From Lytechinus pictus (Eukaryota; Echinodermata; Echinoidea; Temnopleuroida; Toxopneustidae): a stretch of DNA of 64,000 bases. The notes below the pieces were generated by a model. That model saw nothing but the letters and a program-made list of their open reading frames with translations. It searched no databases and was not told where the DNA came from. The DNA lies in contig NC_087251.1 in assembly GCF_037042905.1 (NCBI RefSeq), forward strand, positions 34,451,001 to 34,515,000, in the 5' to 3' direction. This document shows, piece by piece, positions 11,524 through 23,863 of this stretch; the first letter of the stretch is position 1; each line of letters begins with the position of its first letter. The translations under genes and the position numbers were made by a program.

Positions 11524-11985
11524 GGGCCTTTTCACACATAAATCTTGAATCATCATTGTATTGATAACTGCAATTTGTCTTTAGAATCATCGGACCTTTC
11601 ACACGCTCACTCGAAAACTGTGATTTGAATTCGAATTCCCGAGCAAAGGTGGTATGTGTCCTTGGTGACTTGTCGATCAAAGCACTGCATCGATATGACG
11701 AGTGCTGGACAATTGTATTATCTACGGAAGTGCTTGAAAGGACATGTAAGCTCCGCCCCCCAAAAAGATGTTTTGGAGGTCAAGCCTTTCACACGTAAAA
11801 TTTGTACTATGATTTTAGTGAAATTTACTGGAATTCTCCGGAGGAGTAGAATTTGAATTTGTGATTGTGATTAGCATTTGTAATTCTAGTTTGGTTTCAC
11901 ACGTGCTGAAAATTTGTCATTAGCCTTCTTTTTCACTGGAATCATTATTCAAATTACAATTTTTTTTTTACCGTGTGAAAGGGCG
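11524..11985. mobile_element. MITE with GGGCCTTTTCACAC-type ends
   Basis: The left end GGGCCTTTTCACAC matches the reverse complement of the right end, CCGCCCTTTCACAC. TTCACAC or TTTCACACG motifs recur inside (near 11598, 11787 and 11893) on the same theme. No transposase frame. The two small open frames overlapping it (11459-11680 minus, 11656-11856 plus) are not credible genes. Confidence 0.65.
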
Positions 11986-12158
11986 GTAAGTCTATCTCAT
12001 GTAGGTGCTTTGTGTATTATCCGTTTATCCACTAATGGAATTCTATGATGTAACTGCTCTTTAAGTAATGCTCACAAAGAGAAACTATGACTTAAGTGAT
12101 TGATTTATCTGTTCTTTAAAAAAAAATCCAAATGATGTTAATAATGTAACATATAAAG

Positions 12159-12670
12159 CGCCAAATTTGGCCTAAAGAATGGTTCTTATTGCATAGGAAA
12201 TTAAAGCTTAGTGAAAAGCATGAAATGATATTGAAAACTGTGCTTGGATTTAATTGCTATCTAAATGCAAATCATGATATCTATTGTTGTAAAGTTGGAA
12301 AATGATGTAAGATGCAACATGTATGGGGAATAGTTACAATATTTATTATTCAATCCCACAAATTTAAAAACATGATTTTTACTCAAAAGTTTTCATTTTA
12401 GAGCTTTTTAGACCCCCAAAAATGCTCAACTACAAATTCATATAATTTCAACCTTCAACAGATCACTGCTCTCACTTTCAATAATCCACATACAGCCAAA
12501 TCGATGGTTCATATTGTGTAGGAAATAAAAGCTCAGAAAAGAAACCATGAAATGAAGTTGAAAGCTGTGTTGCCGGGATTTTTATCGCTATTTAAATGCC
12601 ATTCAGGAAATATATATTGTTATAAAGATAGTAATACAGTTGTGTGAGATGCACAATTTTATGGACTGGG
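12159..12670. repeat. Direct duplication, about 326-bp spacing
   Basis: The segment starting CCAAATTTGGCCTAAAG (12160) and running through GGTTCTTATTGCATAGGAAA, TGAAATGAT and TGCTATCTAAATGC is repeated from about 12497 as GCCAAATCGATGG, GGTTCATATTGTGTAGGAAA, TGAAATGAAG and CGCTATTTAAATGCC. Both copies end near AGATGCA. About 170 bp of each copy align. Confidence 0.7.
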
Positions 12671-13058
12671 ATTCCAAGGAAAAAAAATGATGTGGAAGCA
12701 ATTTTTTTTTCACTGTCATAAAATGTAGAAGCATAATTGCTTAAAATAGAACCATAAAAAATCAAATACAGTACACAGTTAAAACATTCATGTACTTGGC
12801 ACTTGGTTAGCTGAAAGGTGAATAGGGAAACAATGTTGATGGTCACATCACAAAAAAATCTTTTAAACCATGGTTTTAAAATGCTTTCTCCATTGGAGAT
12901 ACTGTGACAGACACAATGAAAAACATGTGGTACATCACTTGTTAACGATGCCATCATCATACTTCTATAATACATGACCTTCATTATCTGTTAAGTCATT
13001 TTTGACCTTCCGCAAATGGACGAATTCCCCATTACTGGAGGGAACAGAAATATTGAAG
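12592..13058. other. Non-coding stretch with a 130-codon minus-strand open frame
   Basis: The minus-strand frame 12984-12592 is the longest minus-strand frame in the window. It starts inside repeat DNA, is rich in Phe, Tyr, Cys and Ser, and matches nothing I recognise. It lacks a promoter-like or splice context. I treat it as chance in AT-rich DNA. Confidence 0.4.
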
Positions 13059-13200
13059 GCCAATGAGGCACATTCAGACTGACTCGAAGTTTGAGAATAC
13101 AAGGTATTCTCTGATCAGGAAATTTATCCTGATCTACCCTGTTAAAAAAAATACCAGATATTTTTGCCCGTGTGAAAGCAAAATACTTGTCATATTTGTG
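13059..13200 (-). mobile_element. Fragment of the AGGTGGTTTCA MITE family
   Basis: The order GGTATTCTCTGATC, GGAAATTTATCCTGATC, AATACCAGATATTTTTGCC, GTGTGAAAGCAAA matches the reverse complement of the right part of the complete element at 15000-15477. One end is missing or too diverged to place. Confidence 0.65.
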
Positions 13201-13339
13201 TGCCATCCTGGGAAAATGGGTATTATAGGTGAAATTTTGGATTTTGGTTTTTTAATGTTTTCTGGTACATGGACACATGTACAATGTGTATACGAAATAT
13301 TAGAGTCTAATTCATATTTAAATTAGAGATATGGCCAAT

Positions 13340-13970
13340 TGAATCAGGGGTACCCCCCCCCCCCTGCCTGGCTGTATGGGTCGTCATGGTAGTCGGGCTT
13401 ATTATATCTTTTCATGATAGGGAAATGTTGGTTCTTTTGTAACGCCCAACATACCTGGCATAGGCGAGGTGATCTTTTGTAGTGCAGACATAATTTTTAT
13501 ATATACACAGCTAGGCGAATACAATAAAACAAATTATTCTACATATTCAACCACACCCACACTAGAACCCACACCCACACACTCACATTACATGCAAAAA
13601 AACCCTTATGGAGACTTTTTGTCATACTATATATAGTTCGTCATAGCGCGTAGTTTTAACATGAGAGGAGGTTCCCAGATCCAATGACCAGGGGAAGATG
13701 GGGTTGGGTAATTCATCTGATTTTTTTGTTGTTGGGGGGGGGGGAGGGGCAGCTTATCATATTTTTGGGGGGTGCCCACCCCCACAGGCGCCGCAGAACA
13801 TTTTTTGAAAATGGGAGGGGCTGTCCATGCAAAAAAAAAATCACAATCAAATGGTAATTTTTTACATGTTTATACATGCGTTCTGGGGAAAAAAAAGTGG
13901 GGCCAAAGCCCCTGCCCACCTCCATCCTAGATTTGTCCCTGCCCTTAACCCCCCCCCCCCCAAAAAAAAA
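13340..13970. repeat. C/G homopolymer-rich degenerate repeat region
   Basis: C-runs near 13353 and 13951 and G-runs near 13733 occur in a block containing GGGGCAGC, GTGCCCACCCCC and CCTAGATTTGTCCCTGCCC. The CCTGGATCTGCCCC-like wording resembles the hAT MITE at 7692-7875, but ends and duplications cannot be read. The open frames at 13713-14018 are artefacts of it. Confidence 0.45.
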
Positions 13971-14996
13971 AAGACACCACCATGCTGTTTGTCCATACTT
14001 CACTTTCTCGCAAAGTAAAATCTAAAAAAAATCATGCTTAAGCTTTGGAAAATAACCACAAACAAAATTCAATTTTGCAAAACCAAGTTTTTTCGGTGGC
14101 AATACACAATAGTGAAAAGCTGATGCGAGCTACATTTCATAAAGATTTGATATGACAACAACTCTTGATGAAATATCAACTTTCATTGAACTAGCGAATC
14201 AGGAAGCAGAAGGTTCACTGTTTTCATGGTAGTTTTCATTCGAGCAAGGGATCATATCCATATTTAATGAAATGGGCCACATTTGGTTTCTTTTTAGGGA
14301 TGGGGTAGTCATGAAAATATATTTCACAAATTGCTGCCAAATTATCTGGATCACTGAAGGATTTTTTTTAGGTCACTTCGTTTGAAAAGAAGAATAAAAC
14401 TGTGCGTAAAAACTTGGCTCCACATATTAATACGACAGGTATTATAACTAACAAATACTCACAAATACATAGTCATCTTTTCTCTGCTACACTCTGTACA
14501 CGTGTGTAATGATATGCGTTGTAAACATTTTGTGCTTGAATAAAAAAATAATATCAGAGTTTAATTCTTGATATGGAAGAGACTACATACATTTACTCTC
14601 TTCTATGCAGCAGTATTAGCAAAACTCAGGAATGTGCATCGCTCTCCACTGTCCAAATTTGCACTAAAAAATATATAAAACACGATAATCTCTCCCTAGT
14701 GTGTGTGTTTAACATTATCACAAACTTCTTAATACAGCAGCAAACTTACCACATTTCAATTTTCTACAATGACATCCTTCTAATTGGTTAGCAAACGTTA
14801 CAAATTAAGTTTAATTTTTTTATCGAAAAACTTCAGAGTTTGTTCATTCAAAGTAAAACATGTATTCATTGTTCAATTTCCTCTCCTACCGGGGAGGCCG
14901 CGAGGTGCCTTGTCCTCATCTAAGATCTTTCCATATATCATATTCCCTCTATTTGGAAAATCCAGTTGATAGCTTATCAGGGAGTATCTGAGAGAC
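13971..14996. other. Non-coding stretch
   Basis: No exon is supported. Small AT-rich frames at 14573-14791 and 14784-14969 have no motifs and no paired splice sites. Confidence 0.5.
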
Positions 14997-14999
14997 TAT

Positions 15000-15477
15000 A
15001 GGTGGTTTCAAACCGCCTCGATCACAAGAATCCCCGTTAAATTACGAGAACTTTTTTAGGCTGAAAAATACCCATTAATTATTCCTGCATTCACACCGCC
15101 CTGAAACATACCCTTCGGGATAAGTTCCTGAAGTTACGAGCATGCGCAGTATGGTCTGATAAGCAGCAAGGCGCGAAATTCAAAATCACTAGCCCAGCAG
15201 CAACCCATGCACGGCGCCGCACCCAACGACACGCTGGGCTAAAAGTTCCCGTAATTTGCTTTCAGACCGCCAAAATACCCACGACCTTGGAAAAATCCCC
15301 GCGAAAGTTCTCGTAATTTCGCCAAGTACCTACTATTTATCGGGTATTTTCTTTCGGGGATATTACGCGTAGTTTGCTTTCAGACCGCCAAAATACCTGG
15401 TATTTTCTGATCGGGGTAAATTTCCCGATCAGAGAATACCTGGAACTGGCGAACTTCGAGGCGGTCTGAAACCACCT
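15000..15477. mobile_element. Complete MITE with TAT target-site duplication
   Basis: The left end AGGTGGTTTCAAACCGCCTC is matched by the reverse complement of the right end, AGGTGGTTTCAGACCGCCTC. TAT occurs on each side (14997-14999 and 15478-15480). Inside, GTAGTTTGCTTTCAGACCGC and TAATTTGCTTTCAGACCGC are a direct repeat, and GATCGGGGTAAATTTCCCGATC is a strong palindrome (described in two halves: GATCGGGGTAA and TTCCCGATC). CpG content is high relative to the flanks, suggesting a younger copy. No coding capacity. Confidence 0.88.
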
Positions 15478-15480
15478 TAT

Positions 15481-17269
15481 GTCAGCAGGGTTCACCAAAG
15501 GGGATAATTTTCTTCCTCTGCATTGTTTGCTTTCTTCATGTTCCAGTCTTAAAAATGCCACGTTCCGATGACTCAAATCTACATGTTTGATGAATGCAAT
15601 TGAAAAGCTCACCGATATTAATGTGTTATAAAAACAGTCACATTACACTCTCATTTATTCATGATTCATGGACATTTATCAACAACATGATATTTAAAAT
15701 ACATTAACTTTTCACTCTTTGGCTTTGTGTAAATGTTACTTGTATTTCTAATAAAGGTGGAAGTACTCCCTGATGTCATATTTTTCTACCAAAAATAATA
15801 AGATTTAACTATTGTTGGGTAAAAAAATCCCTCCAAAATTCATGAGATGTTCATATTTAAATGTTTAATTTGATATATCACTTGCAAAAAGCTTTCTCTG
15901 CATGAGCCTTTATCCAAATTCTATATTTTTTTTCATTTTTTATTGTTTTTATCATTTTATATTTTTTTATATTTTCCATAATTCTAGATTTCATGTACTA
16001 ATAGTGGTAAAATAAATTTTAAAACAATATCTTATAAAACGGCAATTAATTCGTGGAAAAATCGGTTACAACTGACATGATAAAGTAACAACTGGCACAC
16101 TATTTCCATATAGAATATGGATAAAGCATGGAAAGCTACCTGAAGCTGTGGTAATGGTGAATCCCATATCAGAGTCTTAAAGTACTTCTTGAAGGGCTGC
16201 AGTCAGCTGTATGTTGGTTCTGAGATGTCTTGTTCTCACTGCACTAATACAGTTGCTCTGTAGATCCCGTGCCTTTAACATGTTTAACACAACGAAAGAA
16301 AACAAGGCCAATTAGTTAACACATTTTCAGAGTTAAAGTTTATTAAAAAAAAACACTACTTAAGAAAAAAACTTAACAAAAAAACAATTAAAACTATAAT
16401 TTTTTTTCTTAAAAAATATGTCTTTTCATTTTTCTTTATAATATTGAATGATTTTGTGTAGAAAGTTGGCGAACCTCATGTAATGTAGCTCGACCAGATT
16501 GTAGAAAAAATAAGAAATACCCCCCACACCCGCCCCCAAAATACATTGTTATTTTTGAATTGTGACAATCTGTTTTCTAGTTATAATTTCGATATCATTT
16601 GCACAGCTTTGGTGAAGCTCATACCAAATAGACCCCACCCCCTCCGAAAAAAAAATATTTGAAATCAGAAGTCCGACAAATAAGAATTTGTTAGAAGAGG
16701 GGATTTGAAAAATGTCCATAATTAACCGATTTAAAAGGGTACTCCGAGCTGAAAATAATTTCATCAAATGTAAGCAAATGCTGCAAATTTCATCAAAATC
16801 TGATAACAACTAGATCTAAAAGGGTTTTTCATGCATTATAAAAACAGTTATATGCACGTCTTAATAAATATTCGTTAGATGAGCTGATGATGACACCCCA
16901 CTTTAACTTTTCTTATAACAAAACATGAAATCATACTTATTTTATTTGGTCATACGTGTGTGAATGATATGTCACCTTTTTGCATGAATTAATATCTAGT
17001 CTTGGAGGGGGGGGGGGGGATAGAACAAACATAATTTCATGTAACAAGGTGAGACATCTTTGCATCAGTTTGTCAAGTAAATTCATAAAAACATGCATAG
17101 AACTGTTTCACCGAAATCCATATCTTTAAATTATCATAGCTCTCTTACTCCTTGTCCAATTTAGATTTTTTTTTTAAATACATTTTTTACAAACTTGTTG
17201 CATGTGATAGATTTAACTTAAATGGTTACAAGTATGTAACGAAGGCCTATCTAAGTACGTGCAGATCTA
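15481..17269. other. Non-coding stretch
   Basis: No exon is supported. Notable only for A/T homopolymers (15920-16060 and 16340-16440) and a G-run at about 16987-16999. A minus-strand 86-codon frame (16809-16549) has no recognised motif. Confidence 0.5.
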
Positions 17270-17850
17270 GATCTAGTTGATAGCCTAGGCATACATAAGT
17301 TAGATCTTAAAAAGGCCGTCAAAGTCCCGGACAAATACCGCGAATCGCTGCAGCAGTCGCATGTAATTTGACGTTTAAAGTCGTTCCTAAAAAAGCTCTC
17401 TCTCGATCGATCCACATAAACACGCAACACAAAATTCACATTCACGTGTTTAGTTGCCATGTTCCTCGCATCGCAATTATCAATGAATTTAACAAAACAA
17501 CTCAATCTGCAACATAATTTAACTTACCTTCATGGATTTCAGCCAAGGGAATTAAATTCAATCAACATGTATCCGAACCCGCCACCAAATATATCGAGCC
17601 GATATCCACAGTTCTGAAAAATAAAAATGCGCCTGACATTTTTTTTTTCCCCGCGGGTTGTTTGTTTTGTTTTTCCTCGCGACGCGCGCCAGACAAAAGT
17701 TTGATGACACGCGTATTTAAATGACGTCCTAGCGCATTTATTGTCTCTCACCAATAGTCTGGTTTTTGCGCGACGCCACACATTTTTAAATAACTATCAT
17801 CTTAATAGTAGGGGCGCTGCTGGGTTATTGATTTTGAATTGTGCGTTCCT
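17270..17850. promoter_or_regulatory. CpG-dense island, putative promoter
   Basis: By eye there are about 35 CpG dinucleotides here, far above the flanking kilobases. They include a cluster at CCTCGCGACGCGCGCC near 17675. Promoter-type motifs are a CRE-like TGACGTC (17722), a CCAAT-type CACCAAT (about 17749), a TATA-like GTATTTAAATG and an E-box CACGTG (17443). On the minus strand the sequence CCATGAAG followed by GTAAGTT (junction at 17528/17527) is a near-ideal donor. It is preceded by an acceptor-like TTTTTATTTTTCAG ending at about 17618, so an 89-bp non-coding or start-codon-bearing 5' exon on the minus strand is possible. No downstream minus-strand exon was found. Alternatives are a young CpG-rich transposon relic or a bidirectional promoter. 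Confidence 0.35.
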
Positions 17851-18715
17851 TCTGCTACATTATTCCTATACAATGCATGCTCGTAGCTTTGAGAACTTAC
17901 ACATACCCCAAAAATATCTGGTTTGGGTGGGTGTGAATGAATGCGAGAAATAATTATGAGGAGTTTTGAGCACTGAACAAGTTCTCCTATATTCACGGAT
18001 ATTCTAGTCATCGAGTTGGTATGAATATACCGAGAGTACGACTATAGAAAAATTGGTTGAAATATAAAGCAAGAGATGTATTGATTATTATTCCCCATAG
18101 CACCTTGCTAAAAGGGAGATGTTCAATTTTTCTGTTTGATCTAAGACAAGGAATGCATTCAGTCAGGCCTTGGGCTTTATGCTCTGGTTTGCAATGATTT
18201 TGCCCAAAATGCTTTGGTTTTTTTTTTTTCAAAAGCCCTGAGGCATGATGGGATATTCTGTGAGTGAAAGATAATTGCTGTTTGAAGTAAAAACAAAAAA
18301 TATAGGTTTCGAAGAAATTGGAGCAAAAAATGGAGGAAAAGTGACTGGCTGCTCCATGATCTCTTTGAATGAGATCCTAAGAAAACGCGGCATATGAGGT
18401 GTCGAAGCAGTGTCGCCTCCATCAGATTGTTTTTCTTGTACACTACTGGTCGAGTTCCTTGCTATTTGATGAATGCTGATTCTAATCAATTCCATGTTTG
18501 CATTTGAGCAACATACTGTGTGCATTATGATCACATGAATACTGGCAAACTCCATGTGCATGTCAATAAAAACCTCCCACAACAGTGCTCAATAAGATGT
18601 TTGACTAAGATTTTTTCAAGATCAAGACGTCTTTATGTACATTTAAGAATAACAATGACAGCTACATGGTATTATATTTTACCTCTGCTGTATAGCTGAG
18701 CTTCTAGAAATAGAT
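17851..18715. other. Non-coding stretch
   Basis: Overlapping open frames occur on the minus strand (18008-18232, 18177-18443, 18229-18582). They lack recognised motifs and none has a clear acceptor-donor pair. If the CpG island is a minus-strand promoter this DNA lies upstream of it. Confidence 0.45.
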
Positions 18716-18729
18716 GCTACCAAGTACTC

Positions 18730-18875
18730 TATTTCGTCACTTTGGTCAAGTGCAGCACAATATGAAGAAATTTCTTGCTGAATGAAATAAATGTCTAAAG
18801 TAGGTAGGATTCAAAGGTTTCAAACCTTGCGACCCTCTGATGGAAAGGTGAGACTCTAAACCACAACACTTTTAC
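18730..18875 (-). mobile_element. tRNA-headed SINE, family 2, truncated
   Basis: Reading the minus strand, a tRNA-like head (TTGTGGTTTAGAGTCTCACC, then GAGGGTCGCAAGGTTTGAA) is followed by TTCAGCAAGAAATTTCTTC and TGTGCTGCACTTGACC. The last two blocks match the body of the element at 23398-23808 (TTCAGCAAGAAATTTATCC and AGTGCTGCACCCAACC). Confidence 0.75.
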
Positions 18876-19123
18876 CCCTCTTCGTACTTACAGAAAAGTG
18901 TGCATGAAGACATACACCACTATGTTGTAAACCAAAACAGTTGTTAGAATAATTAGTCAATTCCTCACATTGACAGTATCTGTCAAAAATAGTTTCAGAA
19001 CTGTGAAAAGAAAGCAAAATTGCACCATGATTGTCAGGCGATCTGTGATGGAGAAGTGAGAACTATGTAAAATGTGCACTGGGTTTAATGCTAATTACAA
19101 TTTAGTAGAATTCAATTCCACAC

Positions 19124-19283
19124 CTGGGGCCTGTTGCATAAAACTTTTTACCTGAGAAACCTCTGGTAAAAACTGAAAACTAAGGTTAGTCTGATTTCTG
19201 CCATTGACTTTAACACGGCAAAAACTCCGGTAAAAACAACCTGAGTTTTCTCAGGTAAAAAGTTTTATGCAACGGGGCCCCTG
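19124..19283. mobile_element. Small MITE with GGGCC ends and CTG duplication
   Basis: The 154-bp element at 19127-19280 begins GGGCCTGTTGCATAAAAC, followed by TTTTTACCTGAG. It ends with CTCAGGTAAAAAGTTTTATG and CAACGGGGCCC. The arms are nearly perfect complements over about 30 bp. CTG lies on both sides (19124-19126 and 19281-19283). Half-elements with similar wording occur at 26788, 44353 and 45218. Confidence 0.85.
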
Positions 19284-22200
19284 ATTGCCCTAAAATATAA
19301 CATTCCACTCCAGGGGCAATTTACTCTAAATTACATTCTCATGTGCTTTCCTAAACTATATGTTAAAGGTTTGATTTTGCATCATTCAAAATCTGTGTAT
19401 GGTGTGTTGTATCGTATTACAATTTAAAGGGAAATAAAATGTCATGTTGGATGTTAATATTCCAAAGAATGGAGCAAACTGTCAATTGCACATGAAATTT
19501 AATCGTTCAATTTATGTAAAGGTTAACGTTTACCATGGTTTTCTAAATGATGTATTTTTTTTTTACACAAAGTAGATCATTGATATGCCACTTTTTTAAA
19601 ATTGCAAAATGATGAGCATTTTCTTTGATTTATAAAGAAAAACTTTAGTTTATATCATCATACATGTATTCCGCCAGTAGGCTTATTAGAGTAATAGAAA
19701 TTGATTAAACAACCCACACATATCAATTATACTGATTTTTTAGACAAAAGTCTGTAAATTTTTATTTTCAAGTCTGAATAACAATAAAGAAAGAGAGTGT
19801 ATTCAATTTGGATGAAGAAGCAGCACCCTGCATTGGATAAACACTTACAAAATTATGATGTAGAATATAATGAGATAAAAATTGATTTGACCCCTGGCTT
19901 ATTCCCATGTTGTTGATACCATCGGGAAATTACGAATGAAATCAATGATAGCAGAACTTAATTGGCAACAACTGTCTCATTTTCTTGTTGGCTAGTTTCA
20001 GGAGATGTTGGCTTTTCTTACACAGTGGTGCTGTATCTCTACAGAGTAGGACTGGAGAAGGCTTGTAGCTAGGTAGTTTAAAGCTGATAACTTGATAATG
20101 CAGTCATGGCGGAGAAGAGGAAGGAACTTCTTGTGGCCAGTGGAAGATAATTTCCGGTTGACTACAATAATGATTTCACTCCTGAAGCTGTCAGGTACAT
20201 GTCCAAAAAAAGGGTTGCCCACGGATGATAACGTGAAGTCCGTCCGCCTTTCTGTCTTCAGAAACGGATGCATCGATCTTTACCAGAAAACCTCTCTCTT
20301 ACGCTATAAGTAGAGCAGAAAGTACATGCAACCGTGATGATAAAGTAGAGATATAGTGGTGGGCTGTAGATGGACTGTTCAGGCGTGATGTCTCTCTTTA
20401 GACTCATATTTTATACTTGCCTGTGGTTTTGACTGGAGTAGGATTTTACTTGAGAGTACAGTGAGTTAGAGGATCTAGTGGATAGAAAATAAAACAATAT
20501 TTAGATTCTTTCAAAGGACATGATTACATTGGCACAAGAAACACAACACATAAGTATTGTGCAAGTAGGACAAACTCCTGTTTACCTACAATGTAAGAGT
20601 TATGACAAAGTGCGATAATTACATGTTTTATGCCTCGTGTCCTACGAACTTGTCCATTTGTCTTTCTGTACCACTGATAACCTGCTTTGAAATCTTTTTA
20701 AAGAGGTTACAAATCTTTGACTTATATTTAAAAGTCTTGCCTCAATTTTAAACCAAAAAAAAGCAGAGAAAGTTTACATATCAAATTCGTATCAATTCTG
20801 GGATTTGAGCTTGCATAATAAACATTTGGATTATTCCATTGCGCAAATGACGAGTTGATCGAACGTTGCAAATTACTCTAATAGCTGTACAATCTGCATT
20901 TATAAATATTCCTGATATGTAGTCTGACAGAATAACTTTGGTAGGGAAAAATATTTAGCATCCTGTTCCCGGCCGTTAAGTCCAAAGTGCTGATGAATTG
21001 ACCAATTGTGTGATGTGTTATATGTCGCATGCAACTGAAATTTAAATGCCACTCTGAGTCACACTTTGTGACTTTGTGAAATCCCCCCCACCTTGTATGC
21101 ATTACTGTAAATGTCATTTTGTTTTTCTGGTTCGGTTGATGGATTATTGTATCAATTTTTACTTCTTAAGGCATCGCTCATGGTCCTTCAATACAGTATA
21201 GTGTGTAGTCTGTAGAATCGGTTGGGCGAAAAGCCCATTTAATCTCTAAGGTTCCTTCCCTGGATGTGAACAGTTGTATTAGTTTGAAAATTTATGATAC
21301 CGGTATCTTAAAGCAGATAAGAACCAATAGCACCACCTCGAGTCCTCAACTACTCATACCTGGCCAGTTTCCTGACCCATAATGCTAGTGTAGTCTAGTA
21401 ATATAGACCCACTTGAATGATAACATACTCACTAACTACTCTATACATTTATACCACAATAATTATGTTACCAAGTAGCAAAACATTTACCATTTCTCTC
21501 AAACCATTTTAGTTTCTCTATTCAAATACAATTATAGGTCAATTTATTCTCTGTAGTATTAGTAGATATCTGAAAACTTATATATTAAGACTATGTAGTT
21601 ATAACACACGGTCAATGAGAGACCACACACAGTTCACTCCCCCTCTAAAGAATCAATAATTTTGTTTTGTATACATACTTCTTGTAAAGTTCTATGAACA
21701 TGTAAACCGAAATTTAGTTGTTGGTACAGTAAAATTGATGTGGCCATTTTATAACCATGTAGTAATCAGCTATACACCTTACACCTGACTTTAGGCATAA
21801 CAAATGAATGTTGGGACAGGTGCATACGAATACTATTTCAAGAGTATAGATTGAGAAACCAATTTAAAAAAAAATAACTTGAATTATACTACAGGTTTAA
21901 AACATTCCTGATTATGATTCGCACGATATATACAGATGTAAATATCAAAGCTGTATTCACAGCTTTGAGATAAATTACAAATTTGGAAGTTTAAATAGTA
22001 ATTAATGAATTACACAATAGTAACAATGTTTATTTTTTATACAATGCTGTGAACTATATGAACTTCACAGTACATGTAGTTGTTCAATAATTTAAGCTAG
22101 TGTTTGAAAAAAAACCCACATTATTAATTCAGTGAACATTAAAATAAAAAATCAAACGCATGTTTTAAGTTGTCAAATATGTACTGTAAAGTTCACATAG

Positions 22201-22490
22201 TAAATAAAAAAGATTATATACAGCGTTCTTTATAATGAGATATTTGTCAAATCTATTCTTTAGAGTGAAAATACATGTATAGCTATATGTTCATATCTTC
22301 ATTAGATGAGTGCACTAATGAGAGTGTTTACAGAATACTCCCACTTTCTCTTTTCATCCCATTGCCATTGAAAAGATATGTAACCTCGTAGTCACTTTGC
22401 AAAATTTGTTATCCTTTTAATACAACAGTCCTTCCCTAAGCATTATTTTATCTATATACAGTAGATGTACTCGTACATTCTAGATTCCAT
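19284..22490. other. Non-coding stretch
   Basis: No exon is supported. A less AT-rich island at about 20090-20310 is open on both strands (73 codons plus, 91 codons minus). It contains a short plus-strand frame starting ATGGCGGAGAAG at 20106 that stops after 14 codons. It may be a gene relic, but I cannot identify it. The rest is AT-rich without structure. Confidence 0.5.
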
Positions 22491-22770
22491 GGCCTGTTTG
22501 CTGAAGTCCATTTAAACTAAAGTATGGGAAGCCGATAATGTCAAAATTCATTAAAATTATATTTTTATGTTTACTGTGCTCTTTTTTTCATCCCATAATG
22601 AAAAAAACACTTATTAGTTATCATTCCTAGACTCTTATGGATGATCTGAATGAGCTGATAAATCTAACATTGTACTGTTACACATTTGTGTCACAATTGG
22701 CTATCCATAGTTAACTGCAACTTTAGACCAGAGTGTGAATTTAACCTGAGTCCATACTATTAATTTCATG
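22491..22770. mobile_element. MITE, GGCCCGTATTC family, copy 2 (diverged)
   Basis: It starts GGCCTGTTTGCTGAAG and ends near TTAACCTGAGTCCATACTAT. Internal blocks GGGAAGCC, ATGTTTACTGTGCTC, TATCATTCCTAG and TTGGCTATCCATAGTTAA match 9821-10128 in the same direction and 33420-33730 in reverse. The ends are too eroded to read a duplication. Confidence 0.7.
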
Positions 22771-23397
22771 GATTTTAAATGAGTCCATAATGACTGTGAA
22801 TATAGTGCCTAATTGAACACTATGATTTATCTTTTAATCTTCTTGCTTTGAATTTAAATAATCTTTAAGGTTTAGATACAAATCCAGATTATGACTTGTC
22901 ACTATCCACAGCTGATCTGGATTTAATTTAAACCCCTGTAATTTAGGCAATGGCATTTGTTCAACGATACAGATTATGAGCTTTTAAATTTGGATACTCC
23001 AATTCATGATACAATATTGTGCATAATCAGTCTTGTTGCAATATCAACCCTTTCCTCCGTGAATAACATGTTAATCTAAAAGAAACAAAATTGTATGAGA
23101 TGGTAAGTTAATAGATTCCATTGCCATACATGTATATGCATCATTAATTGCAATAGAATAAGCCATGAATAGAGAAGTATGCTATTGATTTCATAGATGA
23201 TTGGCGATGTGATCTGTTTAAGGCTTAAGGGGAGTAACTCAATATAATTCTGCTACTTACTAATGTTCTTTTGACTTCCAACTTGTATATATAATACTCC
23301 CCCCCCCCTTTCGCCACCATGCACTACTAGAAAAGATAATTGTGTACATGATACGTACATTTCATACAAAATGCAATAAAGATGAAATCAATTAAAT
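22771..23397. other. Non-coding stretch
   Basis: AT-rich DNA with no exon. A weak inverted pair (TGCCTAATTGAAC near 22807 and AATTTAGGCA near 22941) hints at another decayed element. A C-run lies near 23300. Confidence 0.4.
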
Positions 23398-23808
23398 CTT
23401 TGTGGTCTAGTGGTTTTGACTCTTGTCTCTCAAATAGAGGGATGTGGGTTTGAATCCCAGCCAGTTTTCTTTCATTGTTTCAGCAAGAAATTTATCCACA
23501 CAGTGCTGCACCCAACCCAGGTGGGATGAATGGGTACCCAGAAAGATTAATTTCTTGATGCACTGAGCACGGTTTTGAAAGTGCAGGGCGAGCTGAAAGT
23601 TGTGGTGGGGGGGGTGACTGTTTAAAAAATTACAAGCAGATGGCCATTTGTACATTTCTGTACATGTTTATTGAAAAGAAAAAAAAAAGATGGAGGGGGG
23701 GGGGGAACTGAAGCCTCCTCAGTTCTGTGACTCCTGGTAATAGTTGCACTTTGTATCCCCTGACAGAAAGCACTATATGATTCAAGCCATTGTTATCATT
23801 ATTATATT
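23398..23808 (+). mobile_element. tRNA-derived SINE, family 2, with recognisable pol III promoter
   Basis: The A-box-like GTGGTCTAGTGG (23402-23413) and B-box-like GGGTTTGAATCCC (23446-23458) sit at tRNA-like spacing. The body contains TTCAGCAAGAAATTTATCC, AGTGCTGCACCCAACCCAGG and GAATGGGTACCC, then G- and A-runs. The tail ends GCACTATATGATTCAAGCC followed by TTATCATTATTAT. It is a SINE rather than a tRNA gene because the body extends for hundreds of bases and is shared with 18730-18875 and 34713-34930. It lies 55 bp upstream of the first well-supported exon. Confidence 0.85.
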
Positions 23809-23863
23809 TTCTTGCATCTTTATTCGTTCATGTCTTTATGTTCTTTTCTCTTCCTTCTCCTAG

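Noticed and set aside
12592..12984. 130-codon minus-strand frame
   Set aside because: It overlaps a local duplication, has no motif, splice context or start-site support, and is AT-rich.
18229..18582. 117-codon minus-strand frame downstream-looking of the CpG island
   Set aside because: It lies on the upstream side for a minus-strand transcript from the island, and has no motif or splice pair.
23401..23470. Possible tRNA gene
   Set aside because: The A and B boxes belong to a SINE head. The tRNA fold is not intact and the body is shared with other copies.
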